Shown: positions 50,496 through 59,150 of the stretch, piece after piece
Layout of the letters: every line of letters begins with the position of its first letter
Numbering within the stretch: the stretch's first letter is position 1
From: Candidatus Altarchaeales archaeon
Lineage (GTDB): Archaea; Altiarchaeota; Altiarchaeia; IMC4; SCGC-AAA252-I15
Reading direction: 5' to 3'
Length of the DNA: 64,000 nucleotides
Assembly (NCBI GenBank): GCA_014727915.1
Contig: WJMO01000007.1
Coordinates: 33,773 to 97,772 of the forward strand
The notes under the pieces: generated by a model
Told to the model about the DNA's origin: nothing
What the model saw: only the letters and a program-made list of their open reading frames with translations
The model's database searches: none
Translations under genes and position numbers: made by a program

Positions 50496-50759
50496 ATGGT
50501 GGACGAAGGCAGGATTGAACCGGGCAGCCTGGCATTAGCGGGAGGGCTGCTGACGGCGGCGGGGATGTTCATAGTTACGTGGATGTCCATAGCCACAGGG
50601 TACATGAGGGAAATCCTGGAACTCATCGGAACAGCATACATAGGATATACCATCACCCCAGTGGGCAGCATCATAGGCGCAGTATTGGGATTCATCGACG
50701 CATACGCAGGCCTATACCTGCTAGCATGGATTTACAACAGGTTGAACCTGACAGGATAA
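50496..50759 (+). CDS. Small membrane protein, holin-like in database style
   Basis: 87 residues, two helices ('LALAGGLLTAAGMFIVTWMS' and 'GSIIGAVLGFIDAYAGLYLL'). Proteins of this kind are often annotated 'bacteriophage holin' in archaea because of the Gly-rich second helix, but no lysis gene or phage gene is here. Likely a resident small membrane protein. Follows dodecin with GAGGTGATCC. The next 151 bp (50760-50910) hold no gene I could support. Confidence 0.6.
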   Translation: MVDEGRIEPGSLALAGGLLTAAGMFIVTWMSIATGYMREILELIGTAYIGYTITPVGSIIGAVLGFIDAYAGLYLLAWIYNRLNLTG

Positions 50760-50910
50760 AGCGAATGATGAGATGAGCCGGTTAAGCGTCGGATGATGAC
50801 TGAGTTGTATGGACTTTTGTAGGCATGGACCTAGCCGGCAACGGAGTTCGAGATACTCTTGAGCAGTGATATGCAGTGCCAAGCTATAAAAGAAGGAGGT
50901 GAATGACAGA

Positions 50911-51687
50911 TTGCCGGAACTGCCGGAGGTGGAGGTATTCAAGAGATACCTTTCGAGGACGGGATTGAAGAAGGAGATAAAAGGATTCAGCGTAGATGAA
51001 GAGAGGATATTGAAGAAATCGATTTCGACGTTCAGAAGGCACCTTAAAGGCAACAAGTTGACGGGTACTGGGCGCCACGGGAAATACCTGTTCGCCCCCA
51101 TATCCGGCGGGCATGAGCTGGTTTTCCACTTTGGCATGACAGGGTATCTCGCCTATTTCAAGGAGGAAGAGCCGGAGCATTCAAGGGCTGTCATAAGGTT
51201 CCCCCAAGGCAGGAATCTGACATACGTGTCCCAGCGCATGCTCGGCCACCTGGACATCACAAAGGACAGGGAGAGATTCATAGCGGACAAACATCTGGGA
51301 CCGGACGCACTTGATATCGGATTGGGAGAATTCAAGGAGCGGCTTTCGAATAGGCGGGGCCATCTGAAAACCGCGCTCATGAACCAGGAGCTGATAGCGG
51401 GGATCGGCAACATCTACTCTGATGAAATACTATTCCACGCGGGACTCCACCCTAAAACCAGCGCGAAGAAACTGGACGACACGCAAATTGGGATTTTGCA
51501 CAGGAAAATGAGAAAGGTCTTGGATAAGGCTATCGAAAAGCACGCCGACGAGAATGAGATGCCAGAATCCTACCTGCTGCCGCACCGCAGCAAAGGAGAA
51601 GAATGCCCGAACGACGGGTCTAAGTTGAAGACAGTGAAGGTGAACCAGAGGACAGCATACTACTGCCCCAAACACCAGAAAAGATGA
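50911..51687 (+). CDS. mutM: Formamidopyrimidine-DNA glycosylase (Fpg/Nei family)
   Basis: 258 residues. The protein must start at the TTG (50911), because the family N-terminus is Met-Pro-Glu-Leu-Pro-Glu-Val-Glu and the Pro2 amine is the catalytic nucleophile; TTG gives MPELPEVE with GGAGGTG eleven bases ahead. H2TH region 'QELIAGIGNIYSDEILFHAG' is intact. The C-terminal zinc finger is altered: CPND ... CPKH in place of the usual CxxC ... CxxC. It removes oxidised purines such as 8-oxoguanine and fits an oxidative-stress role for the island. Confidence 0.92.
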   Translation: MPELPEVEVFKRYLSRTGLKKEIKGFSVDEERILKKSISTFRRHLKGNKLTGTGRHGKYLFAPISGGHELVFHFGMTGYLAYFKEEEPEHSRAVIRFPQGRNLTYVSQRMLGHLDITKDRERFIADKHLGPDALDIGLGEFKERLSNRRGHLKTALMNQELIAGIGNIYSDEILFHAGLHPKTSAKKLDDTQIGILHRKMRKVLDKAIEKHADENEMPESYLLPHRSKGEECPNDGSKLKTVKVNQRTAYYCPKHQKR

Positions 51688-51733
51688 GATTCGACCAATC
51701 GTTGACTTTTAAGGACTTCATGGAGGTGATAAG

Positions 51734-52924
51734 ATGGAAGGGCTGATGAATCTATGGGGTGAAGCTGCTATAACCTCCCTGGGGTTCTTCTGGAAGTCGG
51801 GTTGGGCGTTCATCCTGGGATACTCCATAAGCGCGATGATACAGGCTTTCGTTCCAAGGTCCCGGTTGACAAGGCACATGGGATCAGATGACATAAAGAG
51901 CATATCGCTCTCGACGGTATTCGGCGCTGCCTCATCATCCTGCTCCTTCGCCGCATTGGCGACTGCAAGGTCCCTGTTCCAGAAAGGGGCTCATTTCATA
52001 ACAGCGGTCGCGTTCATGTTCGCCTCCACCAACCTTGTGATAGAGCTGGGAATCCTGATACTCGTGTTCCTGGGATGGCAGTTCCTGGCAGCTGAGATAA
52101 TAGGGGGGCTAGTGCTGATAGTCATAAGCAGCGTCTTGATACGCCTGACCTACCCCCGGAAGTGGGTCAGAGAAGCGCGAGAGAAGCTTGAGGTGCGGTC
52201 ACATGGTGGAGATGAAGACTTTGACTGGAAGAAAAGGATAGGGAACATGAGCGGCTGGTATCTCGCAGGTGACAAGTTCATAGGAGAATGGAGGATGGTA
52301 TGGGAGGACATACTGATAGGGTTCACCATCGCAGGGTTCGTGGCGGTTTTCGTCCCGGCCGGGTTCTGGGGTGACCTTTTCCTCACGGACCAGGTGGGCG
52401 TGCTCCCACAGTGGGCGATCACATTGGAAAACGCGATGATAGCCCCGATCGTGGCTGCCGCGACATTCATAGGCTCCATGGGGAACATACCCTTGGCCAC
52501 GGTACTGAACTCCAACGGGGTCTTGTTCGCCGGGATAATGGGTTTCATATACTCCGACCTCATGGTCCCACCCCTGGTGAGGGTTAACGCGAAATACTAC
52601 GGTTGGGGGCTGGCCTTGTACGTCGCGGGCATAATGTACGTGAGCATCGTGGCAACCGCACTCATACTTCACGGCATATTCGCATTTTTCTCTCTGACAC
52701 CGGAGAGCGCGAAGGAGGTTTCCGATATCGTGACTTTCAAGGTCGACTACACCTTCTGGCTTAACATCCTGTTCATCCTGGTGGCTGTAGCGTGGGCGGC
52801 GCTCGCCGGGAGGCACGAAGGAGAGGGCATGGAGATGGAAACGTCGGGTAAGCTAAAGAACGCCGTGTCGCTGGCGGCTGGTCTGACAGTAGTCGGGGGT
52901 GTTATCATATACCTTATGATCTAG
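51734..52924 (+). CDS. DUF318-type permease, long form
   Basis: 396 residues with about nine helices. 'FGAASSSCSFAALATARSLF' replaces the CSCSS signature of the shorter permease at 39.1 kb and a matching 'NIPLATVLNSNGVLFAG' lies in the second half. A hydrophilic loop around 'HGGDEDFDWKKRIGN' separates the halves. It may export a metal or metalloid, but its single Cys differs from ArsP. Ribosome-binding site GGAGGTGATAAG. Confidence 0.8.
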   Translation: MEGLMNLWGEAAITSLGFFWKSGWAFILGYSISAMIQAFVPRSRLTRHMGSDDIKSISLSTVFGAASSSCSFAALATARSLFQKGAHFITAVAFMFASTNLVIELGILILVFLGWQFLAAEIIGGLVLIVISSVLIRLTYPRKWVREAREKLEVRSHGGDEDFDWKKRIGNMSGWYLAGDKFIGEWRMVWEDILIGFTIAGFVAVFVPAGFWGDLFLTDQVGVLPQWAITLENAMIAPIVAAATFIGSMGNIPLATVLNSNGVLFAGIMGFIYSDLMVPPLVRVNAKYYGWGLALYVAGIMYVSIVATALILHGIFAFFSLTPESAKEVSDIVTFKVDYTFWLNILFILVAVAWAALAGRHEGEGMEMETSGKLKNAVSLAAGLTVVGGVIIYLMI

Positions 52925-52925
52925 G

Positions 52926-53783
52926 ATGGAATACGATAATCCAAGAGGGGGCAGGGACATTGTCTATGTCCTTAAGGAGACGGCAGTGAATGCCGTTGAG
53001 AACCAGATTCCAATGCTTTCCGCAGCCCTCAGCTTCTATATCCTGGTCTCTCTCGCACCGCTCATGCTGATACTCTTGAACCTTATGGGATACGTCTTCA
53101 ACCTTGAAGACCCTGAGAACGCGATCCTGGCATTCTTCAAGGAGTACATGATATCCTCCGGGGAACTGCCCTTCATGACCGTGGGCGAGAACTACGAGCT
53201 TTTGCAGGGCAACACCGCATTCACGCTGTTAGGTTTGGGTATCTTATTCTGGACCTCGACCAGGGTGTTCAACCACCTCCAATACTCGCTGAACAGGATA
53301 TGGGACGTTGACGAGCGGGCCAGGCTAGGACTACTAGTAAAGAAGAGGCTACTGTCTTTCCTCCTCATATTGGCACTGGGTTCGGCGATCTTCGTGTTCT
53401 CAACCGTCCAGGGAGTTCTGATAGAATTCGAAGGACATGCCTCGGAATACCTCGGCATGAACGCATACAGTTTGCAGTTCCTGTCCAATATCATCTCCAT
53501 GGCTATGACAGCAGCCCTTTTCTACATGCTCTTCAAGTTCATACCGGACGCGCACGTACCTGGCAAGAGCGCCCTCTGGGGGGGCCTGATAGCTTCTATG
53601 CTCTTCTTCGCGGGGCAGATCATCGCAGCATACTATTTCAGCCTTGCAGGCATAGCATCCGCCTATGGGGCTGCGGGCTCCCTGATAGTGTTCCTCCTGT
53701 GGGTGTACTATTCATCACAGATATTCCTGGTCGGAGCCCAGTTCACAAGGTCGTATTCCTCATCCAGTGAGGTGAAGTCATGA
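52926..53783 (+). CDS. YihY/UPF0761-family membrane protein
   Basis: 285 residues, six helices. 'NQIPMLSAALSFYILVSLAP' and 'RIWDVDERARLGLLVKKRLL' match YihY/BrkB. The older name ribonuclease BN is a misassignment for this family. Its role is unknown; sometimes linked to envelope stress. It follows the permease by 1 bp and overlaps trkH by 4 bp. Confidence 0.9.
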   Translation: MEYDNPRGGRDIVYVLKETAVNAVENQIPMLSAALSFYILVSLAPLMLILLNLMGYVFNLEDPENAILAFFKEYMISSGELPFMTVGENYELLQGNTAFTLLGLGILFWTSTRVFNHLQYSLNRIWDVDERARLGLLVKKRLLSFLLILALGSAIFVFSTVQGVLIEFEGHASEYLGMNAYSLQFLSNIISMAMTAALFYMLFKFIPDAHVPGKSALWGGLIASMLFFAGQIIAAYYFSLAGIASAYGAAGSLIVFLLWVYYSSQIFLVGAQFTRSYSSSSEVKS

Positions 53784-55162
53784 GGAACCTGCTCCCCCAC
53801 ATAGGATTCATGCTGAAGACAGCAGGGTTTTCCACCATGATTCCAGTGGCAGCAGCCATAGTCCATGGCGAGAACTCTTCTTTTATGGGACTGGCAGCCA
53901 CCGCCCTGGCATTCGTGGCTCTTGGATACTCATTCGACGTATTCGATAAGAAGAAGGATCTCACGTACTGGGACGCCTGCAGGATAGCGACAGTAACATA
54001 CGTGCTTTTAGGGTTTGTCGGAGCCATGCCGTATATGCTCTCTGTCGGATCTGATGAGCCAATACTATCGCCTTCGGACTCGGTGTTCGAAAGCATATCA
54101 GGGTTCACGACAACCGGGCATACGATGATAGAAGAGCCCGGACGAATGAGCCGTTCTACCGCCCTTTACAGGGACATGACACAGTACCTTGGGGGGGTGA
54201 TAATAATACTCGTATTCATCGTGTTCTTCACGCCAAAGCATGGGAGGTTCGACCTGGAGAAGGCGTTCGGTCTGGAACAAGCCAAGAACGTGCTGAGGAA
54301 GACTTTCGTGAAGGTGCTCAACATATACCTGATTTTGTTACTCATGCTATCAGTCATGCTGGTAGTGACAGGTCAAGGCATCTTAGATTCTTTCTCTTAC
54401 ATCCTGGGCGGGCTATCCACTGGGGGCTTCACCCCTGGCGAGTCCGATATCGGGATAATGGAGGGAACCGTGCTCTTGACGGCCATGGTGGCTGGTTCCG
54501 TTAACTTCCTGGTCTTCCACCACGTCACGAGTGGAAAGATCAAGGAAGCGCTCAGGGAGGAGCTGCCATACCTGATTGGGATCATCCTAGCAGCGTCGAT
54601 CCTGTCATACGCGGCCTTCGGCTACGGGTTCTTCACTTCCCTGTTCCAGAACACAAGCGCCGCAACAACGACAGGCTTCTCCGCCCTCGACGTCTCGGTT
54701 CAGCCGGAAGGCTTCAAGGCACTCCTCATACTCCTCATGATAGTGGGCGGTTCAAGCCTTTCGACTTCGGGCGGGATAAAGATATGGCGCGCCATACTGC
54801 TCGCTAAGGCAGCCTATGTTAGCTTGCATAACAGATTCGGCAAAAAGCAGAGGAAAGTCATGCTATGGAACAAACCCGTGAAAGGGGAGATGGCCGGGAG
54901 AGCGAGGAACCTCTTCGCAGCGATGATGGGAGTGGTGTTCTTTTCATCGGTGCTTTTCGCCCTGCAAGGATACGATCCCGTCGATTCCGTTTTCGAGACG
55001 GTCAGCGCGGTCTCGACCACGGGGTTAACCGCAGGCATCACCAACCCAGCCATGGCAGCGCATCTGAAATGCGTTATGGTGGCCCTAATGATATTGGGCA
55101 GACTCGAGATTATGCCCTTTCTAATCGTTTTAAACAAGAATCCAGCGGGTGGAAAGGGTTGA
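53780..55162 (+). CDS. trkH: TrkH/KtrB-type potassium transporter
   Basis: 460 residues with four pseudo-repeats, each carrying a selectivity-filter glycine: 'SGFTTTGHTM', 'GGLSTGGFTP', 'AATTTGFSAL' and 'AVSTTGLTAG'. It moves K+ inward under control of a cytosolic TrkA/KtrA ring, which is not in this window; the CBS protein downstream may serve as a regulator. It overlaps the YihY gene. Long-form N-terminus fits TrkH. Confidence 0.92.
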   Translation: MRNLLPHIGFMLKTAGFSTMIPVAAAIVHGENSSFMGLAATALAFVALGYSFDVFDKKKDLTYWDACRIATVTYVLLGFVGAMPYMLSVGSDEPILSPSDSVFESISGFTTTGHTMIEEPGRMSRSTALYRDMTQYLGGVIIILVFIVFFTPKHGRFDLEKAFGLEQAKNVLRKTFVKVLNIYLILLLMLSVMLVVTGQGILDSFSYILGGLSTGGFTPGESDIGIMEGTVLLTAMVAGSVNFLVFHHVTSGKIKEALREELPYLIGIILAASILSYAAFGYGFFTSLFQNTSAATTTGFSALDVSVQPEGFKALLILLMIVGGSSLSTSGGIKIWRAILLAKAAYVSLHNRFGKKQRKVMLWNKPVKGEMAGRARNLFAAMMGVVFFSSVLFALQGYDPVDSVFETVSAVSTTGLTAGITNPAMAAHLKCVMVALMILGRLEIMPFLIVLNKNPAGGKG

Positions 55163-55196
55163 TTATGAAAGTGTCGATTTTTTTGAGGTGATTTGT

Positions 55197-56288
55197 ATGA
55201 TAGAGGATGTTTTGGGACGGGTTAAGCAGCAGTATCAGGCTGTCCAATCTGATACAAGAGTGAGCGAGGTAGTGGGCGTAATGTCCAAGCAGGGACTGTA
55301 TGCTGTCCCGGTCTTGGACGGTAATACGTATGTGGGTTTGATAACGGCATCAGATATCGTGGCCTCAAGGAATCCGACCAGCACCAAGGCCAGGACCATC
55401 GCGTCAAGGGTTCCGTTAGTACCTAAGGACTCCGGAGTCGGGGAGGTCTGCGAGCGCATGTGGAGGAACAGCCTCATCGCCGTGCCGGTCGGTGAAGGTG
55501 ACAGGATCGAGGGGTTGATAACATTCTGGGACATCCTCGAGTGGGCGGTCGGAAAGGAGGATTTAAAAGACTATCTTATCTCTGACGTGGACATTGGTGA
55601 ATTCCCTGAGATACCCGCTGACGAGGACCTGGACTCCGCGCGTGTGAATCTTAGGACGGAGGACATAAGCAAGCTGGTAGTCGGGGACGAGCGCATGAAA
55701 CGGCTCATTGACGAGAAGGAATACGCAGAGAGGATATCCAGGATACCCAAGAGGAGGGCCAAGACTGGTGAGAGGAGGGGCGAGAAGGTCAAGATGCTGG
55801 CGTCGGATGCGAAAAACATTTCCGAGAGGATACTGGTGCACGCCAGAAGAACCGACGAGCTAGGCGGGGTATTGGAGAGGATGATAGGGAACCGTGTGAC
55901 ACACGCAAAGGTGGATGAGGGGATAGTCACATACCGGGACATCCTAAGGTTCCTGGCCGACACCGAAGAGGAAGACAAGACCCGGAGCCAGAAGGTCAAG
56001 GTGATATGCAAACATCAGCTGCCGGAGAGTGTCAAATCCCGCATGGACTCGGAGCTGCGTGATTTCGCCGGATACTATGCGGATAAGCACGGCCTAGAGA
56101 GCCTGAAGGAGCTGAAGATAAACGTGAAGGAGACCAACCGAGGGGGTTCGAACCGCACCTATGAGATGAAGGCTAACATGGTGACCGACAGGGGAAGGCT
56201 TCACGCTAAAAAGACGGGGTGGGATGCGATAAACGTGTTCAACGAGCTCGTTGCCGCTCTGAAGAAGTCAATAAGGAGAGGTGATTGA
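55197..56288 (+). CDS. CBS-pair protein with HPF/RaiA-like C-terminal domain
   Basis: 363 residues from ATG 55197 (preceded by GAGGTGATTT). The first 120 residues are two CBS motifs ('GLYAVPVLDGNTYVGLITASDI' and 'LIAVPVGEGDRIEGLITFWDIL'), which sense adenine nucleotides. The central segment is basic and includes 'RIPKRRAKTGERRGEKVK'. The last 90 residues ('LKELKINVKETNRGGSNRTY' to 'AINVFNELVAALKKS') look like the ribosome-hibernation factor fold. Together this suggests an energy-sensing translation brake. The HPF match is by pattern only. The track's start in the trkH end is rejected. Confidence 0.75.
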   Translation: MIEDVLGRVKQQYQAVQSDTRVSEVVGVMSKQGLYAVPVLDGNTYVGLITASDIVASRNPTSTKARTIASRVPLVPKDSGVGEVCERMWRNSLIAVPVGEGDRIEGLITFWDILEWAVGKEDLKDYLISDVDIGEFPEIPADEDLDSARVNLRTEDISKLVVGDERMKRLIDEKEYAERISRIPKRRAKTGERRGEKVKMLASDAKNISERILVHARRTDELGGVLERMIGNRVTHAKVDEGIVTYRDILRFLADTEEEDKTRSQKVKVICKHQLPESVKSRMDSELRDFAGYYADKHGLESLKELKINVKETNRGGSNRTYEMKANMVTDRGRLHAKKTGWDAINVFNELVAALKKSIRRGD

Positions 56289-56290
56289 AT

Positions 56291-56815
56291 ATGAAGTATC
56301 TGAGCGAGATAGCGGGTAAGAAAGTCTGCGACGTGAACGGCGTGGACGTTGGAGAGGCAGAGGATTTGGAGATATCATTGAGCGAGGACGATATATTCCT
56401 GAGGGTTAAAGGCGAGGCGATGAAGGAGCTGAGAGGCCGCAAGACGGAGTTCATCCCCATAAGGGAGATAGACTACGTCAAGGACCGTGTGTACCTGTAC
56501 AAGCGTCTCAAAGAGCTGAAGGGAATCGTCGAGGAGGTCTTCATGAGCAACACACCATCGTACAAGTGCATGGACCTCATAGGAAGGCTGGTCACATCGG
56601 ACAATGAGAAGGTAGGGAAGGTCGTGGACTTCGGAGTGGATAAGCAGGCGAACGAGGTCATGATGCTCATCGAAGGCCTCAAGGTCGAGGATGTGAGGGG
56701 CAAGAAGAAGGAGAAGATACCGGTGTTCGAGATCTCGGAGATCACCAGCAACATACGGTTGCAGCACGACTTCGAGACGCTTTCCAAGAGGATCGTGGAA
56801 AAAAGGAGAAGATGA
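56291..56815 (+). CDS. PRC-barrel protein, copy 4 (divergent)
   Basis: 174 residues, two PRC barrels ('SEIAGKKVCDVNGVDVGEAE' and 'CMDLIGRLVTSDNEKVGKVV'). Different enough from copies 1-3 to be an older branch. It resembles proteins placed next to CBS and membrane genes in archaea. Overlaps the next gene by ATGA; the preceding ribosome-binding site is AGAGGTGATTGAAT. Possible membrane-peripheral scaffolding role; inferred. Confidence 0.8.
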   Translation: MKYLSEIAGKKVCDVNGVDVGEAEDLEISLSEDDIFLRVKGEAMKELRGRKTEFIPIREIDYVKDRVYLYKRLKELKGIVEEVFMSNTPSYKCMDLIGRLVTSDNEKVGKVVDFGVDKQANEVMMLIEGLKVEDVRGKKKEKIPVFEISEITSNIRLQHDFETLSKRIVEKRRR

Positions 56816-58050
56816 AGGAGGGAGGATTGGCAGAGGATGATAAAAGACTTAGGAGAGACCTGGGGCTGAAGGAGGTCGTGTTCTTCGGGGTTGGAGTCAC
56901 GTTGGGCGCCGGGATATATGCGATTATAGGGGAGGCGGCTCTGGTCTCGGGCAACATGGTGTGGCTCTCGTTCCTGGTGGCTTCGTTCGTGGCGCTGCTG
57001 AGCGCGTTCTCATACGCTGAGCTGAGCTCACGGTACCCTGACGCGGGTGGCGAGTTCGAGTACGTCAACCAGGTTTTCGGCCGTTCGCCCGCGTTTGTGA
57101 TCGGGTTTCTGGTCGCTGTCACGGGCATAGTGGCAAGCGCCGCCATATCCATAAGCTTCGCAGAATACCTATCCGTAGTCTATCCATTGAACCGGACGGC
57201 AGCGGCTATCGGAATCATGCTGCTGATGGCGGCGGTCAACATCTCGGGGATAAAGCACTCCTCCAAGACCAACATGATAGCGACCGCGATAACGCTTGCG
57301 GGTCTGGTGCTGGTCGTTCTCTTCTCCATTCCAGACTTGGGAAGCGTCGACTATCTTGAGATGCCACCCTCGGGTTCAGTGGGCATACTGTCCGCGGGGG
57401 CTCTCATCTTCTTCGCCTACGTGGGTTTTGAAGACGTGGTCAAACTGGCGGAGGAGACCGAGAACCCCAGGGAGAACATACCAAAAGGCCTGATATTATC
57501 CAATCTGATAGTCATGGTTATCTACCTCATGGTGTCGCTCAGCCTCGTCAGCGTCATCGAATGTGAGGGTCTGGGAGGTGTTGAAGGGCCTCTGAGCCAT
57601 CTTATGAGGTCTAAAACAGGTTTTGTGGGAGCGTCTTTGATGGCGGTTTTCGCATTGTTCGCCACGTCCAACAGCATACTAACCAACGTGATAGCCACGT
57701 CCAGGATAGTCTTCGACATGGGCCGGGAGAGCACGATCCTTAAGCCTTTGACTTATCTGACTCCCGGGCTTGGCACCCCCTTGACAGGCACCCTGCTAAC
57801 TTCCGCGGCTATACTGGCGTTCATACTCATAGGGGACCTGAAGACCGTGGCTGCGTTGAGCAACATGTTCATATTCGCCGTCTTTTTCACCATAAACGTG
57901 ACAGCCATAGCCTCGAGGTTCAGGCCCGGGGAGGAGGCCAGGTTCAAAATGCCGCTTAACATCGGGAAGTTTCCGTTGATCAGCGTGGTGGGTGCTTTTT
58001 CAATACTAATGCTATTCATTTATAACCTGGGTAACCTGGGTTTTCCATGA
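56812..58050 (+). CDS. APC-family amino-acid permease
   Basis: 412 residues, about twelve helices. 'FFGVGVTLGAGIYAIIGEAA' is the helix 1 substrate-binding break (GxGxGIY type), and 'FFAYVGFEDVVKLAEETENP' the helix 6 equivalent. Substrate not predictable. The N-terminus is charged and cytoplasmic. Overlaps the PRC gene by 4 bp, so they are translated together. Confidence 0.9.
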   Translation: MKEGGLAEDDKRLRRDLGLKEVVFFGVGVTLGAGIYAIIGEAALVSGNMVWLSFLVASFVALLSAFSYAELSSRYPDAGGEFEYVNQVFGRSPAFVIGFLVAVTGIVASAAISISFAEYLSVVYPLNRTAAAIGIMLLMAAVNISGIKHSSKTNMIATAITLAGLVLVVLFSIPDLGSVDYLEMPPSGSVGILSAGALIFFAYVGFEDVVKLAEETENPRENIPKGLILSNLIVMVIYLMVSLSLVSVIECEGLGGVEGPLSHLMRSKTGFVGASLMAVFALFATSNSILTNVIATSRIVFDMGRESTILKPLTYLTPGLGTPLTGTLLTSAAILAFILIGDLKTVAALSNMFIFAVFFTINVTAIASRFRPGEEARFKMPLNIGKFPLISVVGAFSILMLFIYNLGNLGFP

Positions 58051-58056
58051 GGTCGG

Positions 58057-59088
58057 ATGGGTATGGTCGGGAAGAGGTCTGAGAGGCGGCGTTTCGGCAA
58101 GCTGGGTTTGGGCGTCAGCGCGGCATTGATACTGTTGGTGTTGTACTTCCTGACACCCTACGTTAACGGGTTCTTCCAAGCGCTCATACTATACGTCATA
58201 CTCAAACCGTCATATGACTGGCTGACGTTGAAGAGGGGGCAGGGGAGGAGCCTGTCAGCTTATATTGTTATAATGCTCTCCGTCTTCTTGATAATCATAC
58301 CGTTTTTCTTAGCTGCCAGCCTCGTCTTCAACGAGGTCCGGAACGCGGAGGAGACGATAGTCGCGGTTTTCAACGAGGCCTCGGACTACTTGGAGGTGGT
58401 GGATTCCGCCCTGGTTTCCGTCGACGTTACAGGTTTGTTGAGGGGGCAGATAGACTCGACCGCGTCCTTCATGAAGGGCATGCTCTCATCCTTTGTGGAG
58501 AGCCTCGCTCATTTCTTCATAAACATAACCATAACCTATTTCCTGCTCTATTATTTCCTGGTTGACGGAGGGAGGATAGGGGAGGAGATCCGGTCCATCA
58601 TACCCTTCAGCAAGAGGGACACCGAAGGCTTCATAACGGAGTTCAAGAACGTGACCTATTCGACGGTTATCGGCACTGGGGTGATAGCCTTCATACAGGG
58701 GTCCCTGCTGACGGTGGTGTTCTACCTTTTCGGCCTGCCTGCCGCGTTCTTCTGGGGTTTCATATGCTTCATACTGTCGGTCATGCCCGTCGTGGGAGCT
58801 CCCATCATATGGCTTCCCGCGGCGGTATCCCAGTTCCTGATAGGGGAGAACGTGGCTGGTCTGGGGGTGCTGGTGGGAGGCCTCATAATAAGCAGCGTGG
58901 ACAACTTCATAAGGCCGTTCATACAGAACAAGATCGGCAGGCTGCACCCGCTCACCACCCTTCTAGGGGTCATAATAGGCGTTCCCAACTTCGGCGTGAT
59001 CGGCGTCATCGTGGGGCCGCTGATAATATCCTACTCGATGATAACTATGAAGATCATCAGGGAAGAGTACATACAGGGAGACGCGTGA
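58057..59088 (+). CDS. AI-2E/PerM-family membrane protein
   Basis: 343 residues, seven or eight helices with the conserved late region ('PVVGAPIIWLPAAVSQFLIG' and 'NFIRPFIQNKIGRLHPLTTL'). Members are named for AI-2 export, but many act as Na+/H+ antiporters or unknown. It ends the island. Downstream T-rich sequence to 59150 probably terminates the transcript. Confidence 0.9.
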   Translation: MGMVGKRSERRRFGKLGLGVSAALILLVLYFLTPYVNGFFQALILYVILKPSYDWLTLKRGQGRSLSAYIVIMLSVFLIIIPFFLAASLVFNEVRNAEETIVAVFNEASDYLEVVDSALVSVDVTGLLRGQIDSTASFMKGMLSSFVESLAHFFINITITYFLLYYFLVDGGRIGEEIRSIIPFSKRDTEGFITEFKNVTYSTVIGTGVIAFIQGSLLTVVFYLFGLPAAFFWGFICFILSVMPVVGAPIIWLPAAVSQFLIGENVAGLGVLVGGLIISSVDNFIRPFIQNKIGRLHPLTTLLGVIIGVPNFGVIGVIVGPLIISYSMITMKIIREEYIQGDA

Positions 59089-59150
59089 AAAACCATCTCG
59101 AGAACATTTTTATATATTTTAAAAATTTTTTTGAATAGTCAATAATTTGT
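59089..59150. terminator. AT-rich convergent terminator region
   Basis: ATTTTTATATATTTTAAAAATTTTTTTG between the island's last gene and the minus-strand gene contains T runs on both strands. Confidence 0.4.

Noticed and set aside
50765-50806. Possible C/D box RNA (two ATGATGA boxes and CTGA)
   Set aside because: The order C box, about 20 bases, C box immediately followed by CTGA does not leave room for guide D' and C' spacing of a normal archaeal C/D RNA.
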